DNA from: Flavobacterium cerinum
GTDB lineage: Bacteria > Bacteroidota > Bacteroidia > Flavobacteriales > Flavobacteriaceae
Assembly: GCF_024496085.1 (NCBI RefSeq)
Contig: NZ_CP101751.1
Location: 1,798,001-1,862,000, forward strand
DNA: 64,000 nt
Direction of reading: 5' to 3'
The translations under genes were made by a program, and so were the position numbers. This document shows positions 51,285-59,341 of this stretch, piece by piece. Each line of letters begins with the position of its first letter. Positions within the stretch are counted from its first letter, which is position 1. The notes under the pieces are model-generated. The model saw only the letters and a list, made by a program, of their open reading frames with translations, had not been told where the DNA came from and did no database searches.

Positions 51285-52607
51285 ATGGGAAGTTATTGCT
51301 CTTTAACTTTGGGAGGTTATGAAATAGATCAGTCAAAAAGCTACATTAATCCTTTTTGGTCTTGTTTCTTTAATGAACAAGACAAGCGCAGTCGTTCTGT
51401 CCCATATGATCTTTATTATACACAGCCATTAAGTGATACTGATGAAGTGCCTACTTACGAATATGCAGCCTCGGTGGAGACCATGAAACTGCGTCTTGAA
51501 ATTATGGGTTATACTTTAGAAAAGGTTAAGAGGGAGTTCGTAGAAGGGATAGAAAGGGCTTTACATAGTAGGCAGCAAAGCAGTCAAGAATTCGCAGGTA
51601 GTTTACAAAACAACGATGTACAGCATCTTAGTACATTAATGAACGGAGGGTTTGAGCACTGGTTAATATCTATCAGATATATATTCGATCAAAATATTAC
51701 AATTTACAGCGAGGACATCGACAAGTATGATGGGATTTATCGATTTATTCTTGAATACAATGATATTGATGAAGACTTATATTTAGGTTATCCAAATATT
51801 GGAATGGGATATTTTATTCGGGCCGCGTTAGAAGCTGTAGATTTAGAATCTGAATTAATTTTAGATGTCACATCACTTGTAAGCTCGGGATATTATGAAG
51901 AAGATGAGCTGATCTGCGCTGGCACCGCCCAAAGTCATATTGATTCAACATTAGCATTTCAGAAAGTCATAATTCTCACTGAAGGGAGTACTGACAGCGA
52001 GATTTTAAGCAAATCCTTAAAATTACTGTTTCCGAAAGTTGAAAGTTATTTCTCGTTTCTTGATTTTGACAGTTATAAAGCTGAAGGCGGGTCTGCTATG
52101 CTTGAAAAAACAATTAAATCCTTTGCGGCCGCAGGAATAAATAATAAAATTATAGGCCTTTTTGACTATGATGCTGCTGGTGTTGCAGCTATCGCGAGAT
52201 TGAAAAAAAGAAATCTACCAGCTAATTTTAGAATAATGAATCTCCCCTCAATACAACTTGCAGAAAAGTATCCAACGCTTGGACCTCAAGGCAATACAAA
52301 TGAAAATGTAAATGGACGCGCCTGCAGTATAGAAATGTATTTGGGGACGGATATATTGACCGATATAAGTGGCCAACTAGCCCCAGTTGAATGGAAGGGG
52401 ATTGAACATCAGATAAACATCTATCAAGGAGAATTATCGCGTAAGGCTGAGCTGCAAAAAAAATTCTATCTAAAGGTACAAAGCAGCATCGACGCGGGGG
52501 CACTTCAACCTGGACATGATTGGTCGGGTTTGACACTAGTCTTTGAAAATATTTTTGCTGTTGCGGCTACCATCAATCAGGAAAAAAAACGTCCTAATGT
52601 CAGTTGA
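51285..52607 (+). CDS. HEPN/Toprim-associated domain protein
   Basis: A 440-residue cytosolic protein. The N-terminal half opens MGSYCSLTLGGYEI and fits the HEPN/Toprim N-terminal domain type (about 1-215). A Toprim-like domain follows, with the conserved glutamate in LTEGSTD (Glu233) and the metal-binding DxD in GLFDYDAAG (Asp294, Asp296). A later acidic residue in SIEMYL (Glu350) resembles the OLD-type Toprim pattern. Toprim nucleases cut or nick nucleic acid with divalent metal, and OLD-family and related Toprim proteins act in phage defence. It is convergent with the DUF3800 gene (17 bases between stops). An antiphage effector role is inference. Confidence 0.75.
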   Translation: MGSYCSLTLGGYEIDQSKSYINPFWSCFFNEQDKRSRSVPYDLYYTQPLSDTDEVPTYEYAASVETMKLRLEIMGYTLEKVKREFVEGIERALHSRQQSSQEFAGSLQNNDVQHLSTLMNGGFEHWLISIRYIFDQNITIYSEDIDKYDGIYRFILEYNDIDEDLYLGYPNIGMGYFIRAALEAVDLESELILDVTSLVSSGYYEEDELICAGTAQSHIDSTLAFQKVIILTEGSTDSEILSKSLKLLFPKVESYFSFLDFDSYKAEGGSAMLEKTIKSFAAAGINNKIIGLFDYDAAGVAAIARLKKRNLPANFRIMNLPSIQLAEKYPTLGPQGNTNENVNGRACSIEMYLGTDILTDISGQLAPVEWKGIEHQINIYQGELSRKAELQKKFYLKVQSSIDAGALQPGHDWSGLTLVFENIFAVAATINQEKKRPNVS

Positions 52608-52624
52608 TAAATATTCTACCCGCC

Positions 52625-53698
52625 TTAGTTTTTTCGCTGGCTTAGAAATGCGAGACTGTCGAGAATGTTTTCGCCTCCATCATGTTGGGTTCCAAGCTCC
52701 TCAGGCGTAAACGCCATATGGGGCCACACCGGGCTATAAGTCAATTCAACAAGTTTTGTCTGGCCAAGCATTTCAGAAAAATTGTCAACGTGGCGGGGAT
52801 CAGCGACAGCCTTGAAGTAGTGATTCGCTGCACCGGCAATTACGTCAGCTATTTGCACCGCATGGAAATCCTTAGAATCGGCAAATTCAATGTCAATCAA
52901 TTTTAGAGGCAGTTTTAGTTTCCTCCTGTCAGTGCCTATTTCTCCTTCCTTGTTTATGCTCGTAACCAGATCGATAAGTTCCTTGTGATGAACAAGGGGT
53001 TTTGAATTATCAACAATGGCATTAAAAAATGTATTTGTTTTTCTTCCCCAGTAATCTATCAGATTAATAAAGCCAGCCAATGTTGAATCAAAATTGTATT
53101 TATCCCAACGGTTTAAGATTTCATCGATATACCGATAGCTGCCCAAAATTGGCAAGAGTGCGTCTACGAACTTTTCATCCTTACTTGATGCGATAAGGTT
53201 TTCAACTGCCGTGTAAAACTTATCTATATGAACTTCATCCCTAAACTGGAATAAATTAATGAAAGCTTGTTTATACTCTTGAACTGCCTGCGGATCGCAG
53301 AATGCCGGAACACAGAAAAACAGCATATTTGTTATGGCGATGTTTTGGCCATCTTCATATACATCACAACCAATATCCTCCCTAAGAACGTGTTCTATCA
53401 GTCTGTCAACAGTATGAAGCCATATGCAGTACTGTTTATGAAATAAGGCAATCTGTACGGTCTCATTAGATATAATTTCGTGGTTTAACAGTGCTACTAT
53501 TTCTTTCTGATACCTCGTACTCTTCTTTAGGCGGCTGAATTTTAACTCATCTGCTTTAGCTGTTAGTAAACCTCTCAAAAGGGTAGCCTGCGCTTCAGTT
53601 AAGCGTACAGAAGACAAGACAAAAACCGGCTGGTCTCTGTTTAAAAGATCGCCGCCTGTATTTCCTGACTCATCAAAAGCATATAATTGTTTCTCCAT
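52625..53698 (-). CDS. DUF3800 domain-containing protein
   Basis: A 357-residue protein with the DUF3800 signature: N-terminal YAFDESGN (Asp9, Glu10), a middle NAIVDNSKP (Asp230), and EFADSKDFHAVQIADVIAGA (Asp274, Asp285). The spacing of acidic residues suggests an RNase H-like nuclease core. DUF3800 proteins are frequent on mobile elements and in defence neighbourhoods, but few have assigned functions. It lies downstream of the SEC-C gene on the same strand, with a terminator-like hairpin between them, so its transcription may be independent or attenuated. Confidence 0.85.
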   Translation of the reverse strand: MEKQLYAFDESGNTGGDLLNRDQPVFVLSSVRLTEAQATLLRGLLTAKADELKFSRLKKSTRYQKEIVALLNHEIISNETVQIALFHKQYCIWLHTVDRLIEHVLREDIGCDVYEDGQNIAITNMLFFCVPAFCDPQAVQEYKQAFINLFQFRDEVHIDKFYTAVENLIASSKDEKFVDALLPILGSYRYIDEILNRWDKYNFDSTLAGFINLIDYWGRKTNTFFNAIVDNSKPLVHHKELIDLVTSINKEGEIGTDRRKLKLPLKLIDIEFADSKDFHAVQIADVIAGAANHYFKAVADPRHVDNFSEMLGQTKLVELTYSPVWPHMAFTPEELGTQHDGGENILDSLAFLSQRKN

Positions 53699-53739
53699 CT
53701 GCTTTATGAAATTATTGATTATGAAAAAAGACTTAAAAA

Positions 53740-53760
53740 GCGGGTATATTATATACCCGC
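53740..53760 (-). terminator. Terminator between the SEC-C and DUF3800 genes
   Basis: GCGGGTATA (53740-53748) and TATACCCGC (53752-53760) are perfect 9-bp arms with a 3-base loop; on the minus strand TTTTT follows. It should stop or attenuate transcripts from the SEC-C gene before the DUF3800 gene. Confidence 0.75.
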
Positions 53761-53839
53761 CGGTTTTTCTTATATCCTGTAAAATTACTAAATCAAATTA
53801 TAAATATTACAGATTCAATATACTGGTAATATTTAGCAG

Positions 53840-56800
53840 CTATTTTCTGATCTGATGGTCATAATTTTTTTCTAAGGTACTAAAACCATTTTTTTCAAGA
53901 TCGTATAAAGTTATAAAAGGCAGAGGAAGCGCCTCCTTTCGCAAGTGCGGAGTTAGCATTTCTTCATTTGTAACAAAGAATGACTTTACCTTAAAACCAG
54001 TCATGTCGATGTTATAGACCTTGCCAACTGTGGAAAGATTGTTTTCCAGCCAGACATGTCTGGTCATATGCTTTTCAATCCAGCCTTTGTCTGATGAATT
54101 TTCTCCGAACAGTTTCGTCACTTCTTCAATCATTTCCTTTACGTTCCTGCTTGGAGACATACTCTTGCATTCAAGACTATATAGGATTTTATTTGTCTGG
54201 TCAATTATTAATACATCTACATCTCCAATATCTTCTGTGTGGTTTAAGAGAGCCTTAGGTTTAATGTAAGCATCCGTATCTATTATCAGATTGGTGGGGT
54301 CAATTGATTTTACGACCGCTTTAACCAATTCATCGCCCCGCTCATTGGCAAACTTTCCTATGGCTTTGCTTACTTCACTGCCGTCAGATGACCTAAAACG
54401 GCCCGATAGCAGCTGCTGCACCCAGGTCATTCTGCATTGAAGCATTTGTCGGACTCCCCAATATGCAGTACTATCGCCATCTTCGTCAACTATTACTAAC
54501 GGTTTTCGAAGTAGGGACAGTATTCTGTTATATCTCCAAGGAATAATGTCAATAAATTCATATTTTCCAGCCGGCAACTTATCTACTTTCCCTCTTGCCC
54601 GAAGACTTAAAAACTCAACTGCATTATCAAATTCATCGCTTGAAAATGAATCCACATATTTGTTTATCTCTGCATTTAACCTACTGAGCGGGAAACTGGC
54701 ACATGCATCCTCCTGCAGAAAGCCAATGTGGCATAAGCCTTCCACAAATTCACATAAACGGGAAAAAGTAATGCCATAATCTTTTAAAAATGCTTTTTCC
54801 AATGCTACAGGGACATCTTTTTTTTCGGTGGTCAGATGCTGAGGAAAAACATGTTTGTAAGTTTCAATTGCGTCAGTAATATTTTCTTCTGTTTTTGCAC
54901 TTTGAAATGGGTCAAAAATATCACGTATGTTTTCTTTCTTGCTTCCAATTCTTTTTGAAGGAAGAACCGATAATTCTATGTCAAGGAGGTCGAAATGTAT
55001 CTGATCCCCGGTAGAGCCCCATGCAAGTATCTGCTCCATAATAGCCATAAGTTCATCGATTGCTGTTTTGCTCACGGGGTGGCTTCCTTTGTAAGGCTCG
55101 GCGGTAACATGTTCAATGAGGCAGCGAACAGATATGGTAGATTTGTCCAGATCTTGCAAATCTTTAGCCAAATCTACTTGATGCTGCTCAACACTAACAA
55201 AACATGCTATTCTTGTTGGAGTATTGATTCTTAATCGCTCTCTTTTATTAATCAGCCCCTCATTAATCCTGATGAGTCTTTTTAATAATTCAGTAGAATC
55301 GTATTGCTGTATTTTAGTTCTTAAATATGGAAGCAATGCTTTTTGAACTATAGCCGAGGTAAGCTTTTCCTTTTCTTTTTTTGTAGTTAATTCTCCAACA
55401 GGGGGAGCATGCTCTCCAAGAAGCGGAACTATATTGTCGAGCACAACATTGACATCATGCTGTTCAACCAGCCTATATCCGGAAAGATTCTTGGGTTCCA
55501 GCAGGAGGTTGTCATTAGTATCCAGGACATATATTTTTTTCTTAATTCCCAGAGGAGCAGCTTCATCTATCTTGCTGGTTATTTCTGCCTTTGTAAAGCC
55601 TGGCTTTGAATTGCTGATTAGCAAATCATTCAATCCAGTCAGGATAGCTCTTACCAGCTGTCTTTCACCCTCATTGTCTGCTCCATATAAATAAGGCAGA
55701 ATTTGATGAGGAATGGTAATATTTATAGAATCTTCCGTTGCTTTTACGATGAAATAGTCAAATAATGCTGGGTCTCTTTCAAAATTACGATCTATTTCAG
55801 CAAATTTACTTTCATCATCTAAGGTGAATATTATTTTAATAGGTACCGATCCTAATGATGATAATTTTTCTTTAATACTGTCTTCTAGCTGCCACAACCA
55901 ATAAGCAATTGCGTCGCATAATTCCCAATACATATTATTTAGCGCAGGATTTGTTCTAGTTGACATCTCTAAAGGTGATATCCAAATGTATACTGGCAGA
56001 TTTTCTACCAGCAAATTGAGTTTTCCAGTCCCAATTTCCTCAAGATTTAAATAGGTGCTTCCGTATTTATCTGTCTTCATGACTTCCATTAATTTCACCT
56101 TGCCATCTTCTTTAAAACGGGCTGAATGGAGGTCAACATTCTCTTTAGATTTTAGAAGGAGGTCAAATCCATAACCTGGTTCAATTATAATGCTTGTTGG
56201 GCCTGCATTGTCAGAGCAATAAAATGAATTGTCGTTGTCCTGATAGAATTTAAATCTGTCAAGAAAAGAAGTCGGAACCATCATCGAATCATGTGCCTTA
56301 TCATTTGCTGTCGCAAATTTGTACAGGTCAATTGCATTGACATCTTTCAGTCCACTGATAATATTTAGTTCTGAAGCCTCAAGGATGAGTGTCTGTCTAT
56401 CGGCATTTTTGTCTGCGCCAGCAAAAAACATTTCATTAATACTCGAAACAATCGGCAGTTCTAATATTTCAAATTCTTTGAATTCTGGCATGCCCAATAC
56501 CGTCTTAAAAGAAGTTTCTTGATCTTGTTTCTCTTTCAAACTCTGCCCGGGATATTTTTGATATGCCAGTGCGATCTTATCATCGTCAAATTTATATACA
56601 CCATATCTCAAGGAAGGTCCGTTTAGGTTTTCTGTAACTTCAAGAGGAATATACGTAAACCCGAGTTTTTTAATTTTTAACTGTAAATCCAACCATATAA
56701 AATCATGATATGCTTCAACCAACAATTCATAACAGCCGATTCTTTTTGCTTCACTTTTTATAAACTCTACCAAGGCATAGCTTAAATTGCTTGGCGAAAC

Positions 56801-57607
56801 AACCACAAACCTGTCTTGAGCATTTACAATTGGATGTGTAGTCAGCGGACTGTCCTGCCCATATCTTCCACCCAGATCAGGAGAAGATATTTCAAGAAGA
56901 AAAGAATCAAGGATTGATTTCTCGATATTGAAGGTCTGCAGCAGTCTGTACATTTCCGCTCTAGTAATCTCAACGGATTTTTTCAGTATGTCAAATCTCT
57001 CCTCCGATGGAAACTTCACAAGTCCTTTGTCTATTTCACCCGTAAGATAACGTGCGTAACCATTCACTTTAGCAATATGGTCGGATATTTCCAAAATAAA
57101 CATAGAAGCCTGGTAGGCAATTTTCATAAATTCATCTGGAAGCTGATTGTCTGGGGTCTGAAAAATTGCTTTCAGAAGGCTCCCAAGAATAAAAGAAGTA
57201 CTCTCGCTTATTCCTGGAAATATAATGTAATCTCCGCCATGAAAAGTTACTATCTCCGTAAAAAGGTTAAAAGGATCGTCTTCCATTGCCTCACTTGGAT
57301 ACTTTGACGAAAGGAAATCTCGAAGTTCAGGTATGGAGGCACTCGCAGCATTAGTGTTAAAATACAAAATCGCTTCCTCGGTTATCTGTTCAAACCTATA
57401 ATTTTTCCCGTGATTTTCCTTTAAGATGCTTAACCCTGCTATGGATTGCAGTAAATCTGTTGTATTGTATTTGTTGAAAAAATCAATCTCATCTGTAGAA
57501 TCGTTGACATAAGAACTGTCTTGTTGCACCAGCGGCTTGTTAAGGCAGCATTTTTTGTACTTTTCCCCGCTTCCGCATGGGCATTGGTTATTTCTTTGTA
57601 TTTTCAT
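53840..57607 (-). CDS. Giant SEC-C protein with C-terminal PD-(D/E)xK-like nuclease domain
   Basis: A 1255-residue cytosolic protein. The first residues carry a SEC-C zinc motif, CPCGSGEKYKKCC (Cys9, 11, 20, 21), a small module known from SecA and various nucleic-acid or chaperone-linked proteins. About 1,000 residues of mainly helical, unrecognised sequence follow, with no P-loop that I can find. Near the end GDVDVLIIDQ ... LECKS gives Asp1131, Glu1146 and Lys1148 with the spacing and strand context of the D...ExK core of restriction-like nucleases. Low CCGG content and size mark it as foreign. Probably the large effector or sensor of the island cassette; a plain nuclease of another role is possible. 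Confidence 0.75.
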   Translation of the reverse strand: MKIQRNNQCPCGSGEKYKKCCLNKPLVQQDSSYVNDSTDEIDFFNKYNTTDLLQSIAGLSILKENHGKNYRFEQITEEAILYFNTNAASASIPELRDFLSSKYPSEAMEDDPFNLFTEIVTFHGGDYIIFPGISESTSFILGSLLKAIFQTPDNQLPDEFMKIAYQASMFILEISDHIAKVNGYARYLTGEIDKGLVKFPSEERFDILKKSVEITRAEMYRLLQTFNIEKSILDSFLLEISSPDLGGRYGQDSPLTTHPIVNAQDRFVVVSPSNLSYALVEFIKSEAKRIGCYELLVEAYHDFIWLDLQLKIKKLGFTYIPLEVTENLNGPSLRYGVYKFDDDKIALAYQKYPGQSLKEKQDQETSFKTVLGMPEFKEFEILELPIVSSINEMFFAGADKNADRQTLILEASELNIISGLKDVNAIDLYKFATANDKAHDSMMVPTSFLDRFKFYQDNDNSFYCSDNAGPTSIIIEPGYGFDLLLKSKENVDLHSARFKEDGKVKLMEVMKTDKYGSTYLNLEEIGTGKLNLLVENLPVYIWISPLEMSTRTNPALNNMYWELCDAIAYWLWQLEDSIKEKLSSLGSVPIKIIFTLDDESKFAEIDRNFERDPALFDYFIVKATEDSINITIPHQILPYLYGADNEGERQLVRAILTGLNDLLISNSKPGFTKAEITSKIDEAAPLGIKKKIYVLDTNDNLLLEPKNLSGYRLVEQHDVNVVLDNIVPLLGEHAPPVGELTTKKEKEKLTSAIVQKALLPYLRTKIQQYDSTELLKRLIRINEGLINKRERLRINTPTRIACFVSVEQHQVDLAKDLQDLDKSTISVRCLIEHVTAEPYKGSHPVSKTAIDELMAIMEQILAWGSTGDQIHFDLLDIELSVLPSKRIGSKKENIRDIFDPFQSAKTEENITDAIETYKHVFPQHLTTEKKDVPVALEKAFLKDYGITFSRLCEFVEGLCHIGFLQEDACASFPLSRLNAEINKYVDSFSSDEFDNAVEFLSLRARGKVDKLPAGKYEFIDIIPWRYNRILSLLRKPLVIVDEDGDSTAYWGVRQMLQCRMTWVQQLLSGRFRSSDGSEVSKAIGKFANERGDELVKAVVKSIDPTNLIIDTDAYIKPKALLNHTEDIGDVDVLIIDQTNKILYSLECKSMSPSRNVKEMIEEVTKLFGENSSDKGWIEKHMTRHVWLENNLSTVGKVYNIDMTGFKVKSFFVTNEEMLTPHLRKEALPLPFITLYDLEKNGFSTLEKNYDHQIRK

Positions 57608-57632
57608 AGTTGGGTTTGTTTAGTTATTAATA

Positions 57633-57640
57633 CAAATTTA
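57633..57640 (-). promoter_or_regulatory. -7 element upstream of the SEC-C gene
   Basis: Minus strand TAAATTTG matches TAnnTTTG, 25 bases before the ATG. Further upstream on the same strand ATTGTAC occurs twice, 18 bases apart, and could be an operator. Confidence 0.5.
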
Positions 57641-57966
57641 GCATTTGTTGTACAATAAACTTTTGAGGTACAATCAACTAATTTTTATTATACAGCGTTT
57701 AAAAACGATTCAGTTATTTTTTTCTCCTAAAATAGGAGAAAGAATATTCTTTATTACATTACCCTACTAGTTTAGTATACAGTGAAATATGTTTTTTATG
57801 AAGAAACCATAAAAAAAACTACTTAAACTTTAAATTTTTTATATATAATTCAAGTAGAATAATTAATTATTTGTAATTCAGTGCTTTGAGTGGATATTCT
57901 GGATAAATTGACTGAATAGCAATATGTTAATCTCATATTTGGGACCTAAACTTAAAAAAACAAAAT

Positions 57967-57985
57967 GGGTAACCGAATAGGTCCC
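57967..57985 (+). repeat. Nested island-end repeat, right copy
   Basis: GGGTAACCGAATAGGTCCC, same orientation as 50940-50958 with two differences. Its end forms a perfect 8-bp dyad with GGGACCTA at 57951-57958. Confidence 0.7.
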
Positions 57986-58031
57986 TTTTTATCTGATATA
58001 ACCTGATTATTTTGGAGTTAAATAAATAGAA

Positions 58032-58065
58032 AAACCCCTTAAATCATACGATTTAAGGGGTTTTG
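58032..58065. terminator. Terminator downstream of tRNA-Pro
   Basis: AAAACCCCTTAAATC (58032-58046) and GATTTAAGGGGTTTT (58051-58065) form a perfect 15-bp stem with a 4-base loop. It lies just past the tRNA 3' end on the minus strand. Confidence 0.85.
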
Positions 58066-58088
58066 ACGGCCTGTATAAGGCTTTTGTG

Positions 58089-58163
58089 TCGGGGTGGCAG
58101 GATTCGAACCTGCGACCTCCTGGTCCCAAACCAGGCGCGATGACCGGGCTACGCTACACCCCG
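58089..58163 (-). tRNA. tRNA-Pro (anticodon UGG)
   Basis: The minus strand reads CGGGGTG at the 5' acceptor, pairing with CACCCCG at the 3' end, with a D-arm (GCGTAGCCCGGTCATCGC), an anticodon arm CCTGG-TTTGGGA-CCAGG giving anticodon TGG, a short variable loop and T-arm GCAGG-TTCGAAT-CCTGC. CCA is not encoded. The 3' end is duplicated at 50864-50879, marking it as the integration site of the island. Confidence 0.97.
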
Positions 58164-58185
58164 TTTCGGTCTGTTATTGTGGGTG

Positions 58186-58214
58186 CAAATATAGAACTAA
58201 AATTTAATTTGCAA
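58186..58214 (-). promoter_or_regulatory. Promoter of tRNA-Pro
   Basis: On the minus strand a TTG (58214-58212) and TATATTTG (58193-58186) are 18 bases apart, a full match to the Bacteroidota TTG-N17-23-TAnnTTTG promoter, 22 bases before the tRNA 5' end. Confidence 0.75.
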
Positions 58215-58296
58215 AACGTTTTTGAAAAATAAATCATTTTTATTTTCGGATAGTTAAAACTGATCTCTTTTGTGCGAATCTTTTTTAATTAAAACT

Positions 58297-58304
58297 TACA
58301 TTTG
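58297..58304 (+). promoter_or_regulatory. -7 element upstream of trxB
   Basis: TACATTTG matches TAnnTTTG, 28 bases before the trxB ATG. A TTG lies 24 bases further upstream, slightly beyond ideal spacing. Confidence 0.5.
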
Positions 58305-58332
58305 CTATCACTAAAAAATTAAAAACAAAATT

Positions 58333-59280
58333 ATGTCAGATACGATTGAAAGAGTAAAATGTTTGATTATCGGGTCGGGGCCTGCTGGTTATACAGCAGC
58401 TATTTATGCGGCCAGAGCAAACATGAACCCGGTGCTTTACCAGGGAACACAACCCGGCGGACAATTAACCACAACCAATGAAGTCGAAAACTTTCCGGGT
58501 TATCCGGATGGCGTAACCGGACCGGAAATGATGGTACAGTTACAAGATCAGGCAAAACGTTTTGGTACTGATGTTCGCGACGGATGGGCTACTAAAGTCG
58601 ATTTTTCAGGGCCTATACATAAAGTTTGGATAAACGATACCAAAGAAATACACTGCGATACTGTAATTATCAGTACCGGAGCTTCAGCAAAATATTTAGG
58701 ATTACCGTCAGAACAAAAATACCTGCAATTAGGAGGTGGTGTTTCTGCTTGTGCGGTTTGTGACGGATTTTTCTACCGTAACCAGGATGTAATTATCGTT
58801 GGAGCAGGGGATAGTGCTTGTGAAGAAGCACACTATTTGTCAAAACTATGTCGAAAAGTGACCATGTTGGTTCGAAGCGACAAGTTCCGTGCATCCCGTA
58901 TTATGGAAGATCGTGTTCGTAAAACCGAAAACATCGAAATTTTGTTGCATACCGAAACAGATGAGGTTATCGGAGACGGACAAGTGGTAACAGCTGTACG
59001 CGTGAAAAACAGAGGAACGGGTGAGTTAACCGAAATTCCGGTAACCGGATTTTTCGTAGCAATCGGACACCAACCGAATACCGATATCTTTAAAGATTTT
59101 ATCACATTGGATGAAACCGGATATATCATTAACGAACCGGGAACTTCTAAAACAAACGTACCGGGTGTTTTTGTTGCCGGAGATGCTGCTGATCATGTTT
59201 ACCGTCAGGCAATTACAGCTGCGGGAACCGGATGTATGGCGGCTTTGGATGCCGAAAGATATTTAGCTGCTCAGGAATAA
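58333..59280 (+). CDS. trxB: Thioredoxin-disulfide reductase
   Basis: NADPH- and FAD-dependent flavoprotein that keeps thioredoxin reduced in the cytosol. The 315-residue protein has the N-terminal FAD motif GSGPAGYTAAIYAARA, the redox-active CAVC (Cys140, Cys143), the NADPH motif GAGDSACEEAHYLS and the C-terminal FVAGDAADHVYRQAITAAGTGCMAALDAERYL. Length is typical of low-molecular-weight bacterial TrxR. It is a single-gene transcript with its own promoter and terminator just outside the island. Confidence 0.97.
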   Translation: MSDTIERVKCLIIGSGPAGYTAAIYAARANMNPVLYQGTQPGGQLTTTNEVENFPGYPDGVTGPEMMVQLQDQAKRFGTDVRDGWATKVDFSGPIHKVWINDTKEIHCDTVIISTGASAKYLGLPSEQKYLQLGGGVSACAVCDGFFYRNQDVIIVGAGDSACEEAHYLSKLCRKVTMLVRSDKFRASRIMEDRVRKTENIEILLHTETDEVIGDGQVVTAVRVKNRGTGELTEIPVTGFFVAIGHQPNTDIFKDFITLDETGYIINEPGTSKTNVPGVFVAGDAADHVYRQAITAAGTGCMAALDAERYLAAQE

Positions 59281-59301
59281 ACTATCCTGGTATATATAAA
59301 T

Positions 59302-59333
59302 AAAAAACGCCCTGATTATCAGGGCGTTTTTTT
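59302..59333. terminator. Terminator after trxB
   Basis: CGCCCTGA (59308-59315) and TCAGGGCG (59319-59326), loop TTA, extended by A and T runs. It also serves the convergent gene ending at 59342. Confidence 0.85.
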
Positions 59334-59341
59334 ATGATCGA

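Larger units (their letters stand above)
57608..58088. other. Right island junction, no gene
   Basis: A very A/T-rich non-coding stretch. It holds the likely SEC-C promoter (57633-57640) with two ATTGTAC direct repeats upstream, a GGGACCTA...TAGGTCCC dyad (57951-57958 and 57978-57985), the right copy of the 19-base repeat (57967-57985) and the tRNA-Pro terminator (58032-58065). Confidence 0.65.
50864..58102. mobile_element. tRNA-Pro-associated genomic island (about 7.2 kb)
   Basis: TGTCGGGGTGGCAGGA occurs at 50864-50879 and again at 58087-58102, where it is the 3' end of the intact tRNA-Pro gene. A 3'-tRNA duplication is the classic footprint of tyrosine-recombinase integration. Between the copies are three unusual genes and no housekeeping gene. 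The CCGG word that peppers the flanking core genes is visibly rarer here. A second imperfect 19-base repeat (50940-50958 and 57967-57985) is nested inside. No integrase, transposase or conjugation gene is present, so the element is either decayed or moved in trans. Confidence 0.65.

Noticed and set aside
52228..52536. 102-residue antisense frame inside the HEPN/Toprim gene
   Set aside because: Shadow of the coding strand with no start context or recognisable motif, and the sense gene has intact Toprim residues.
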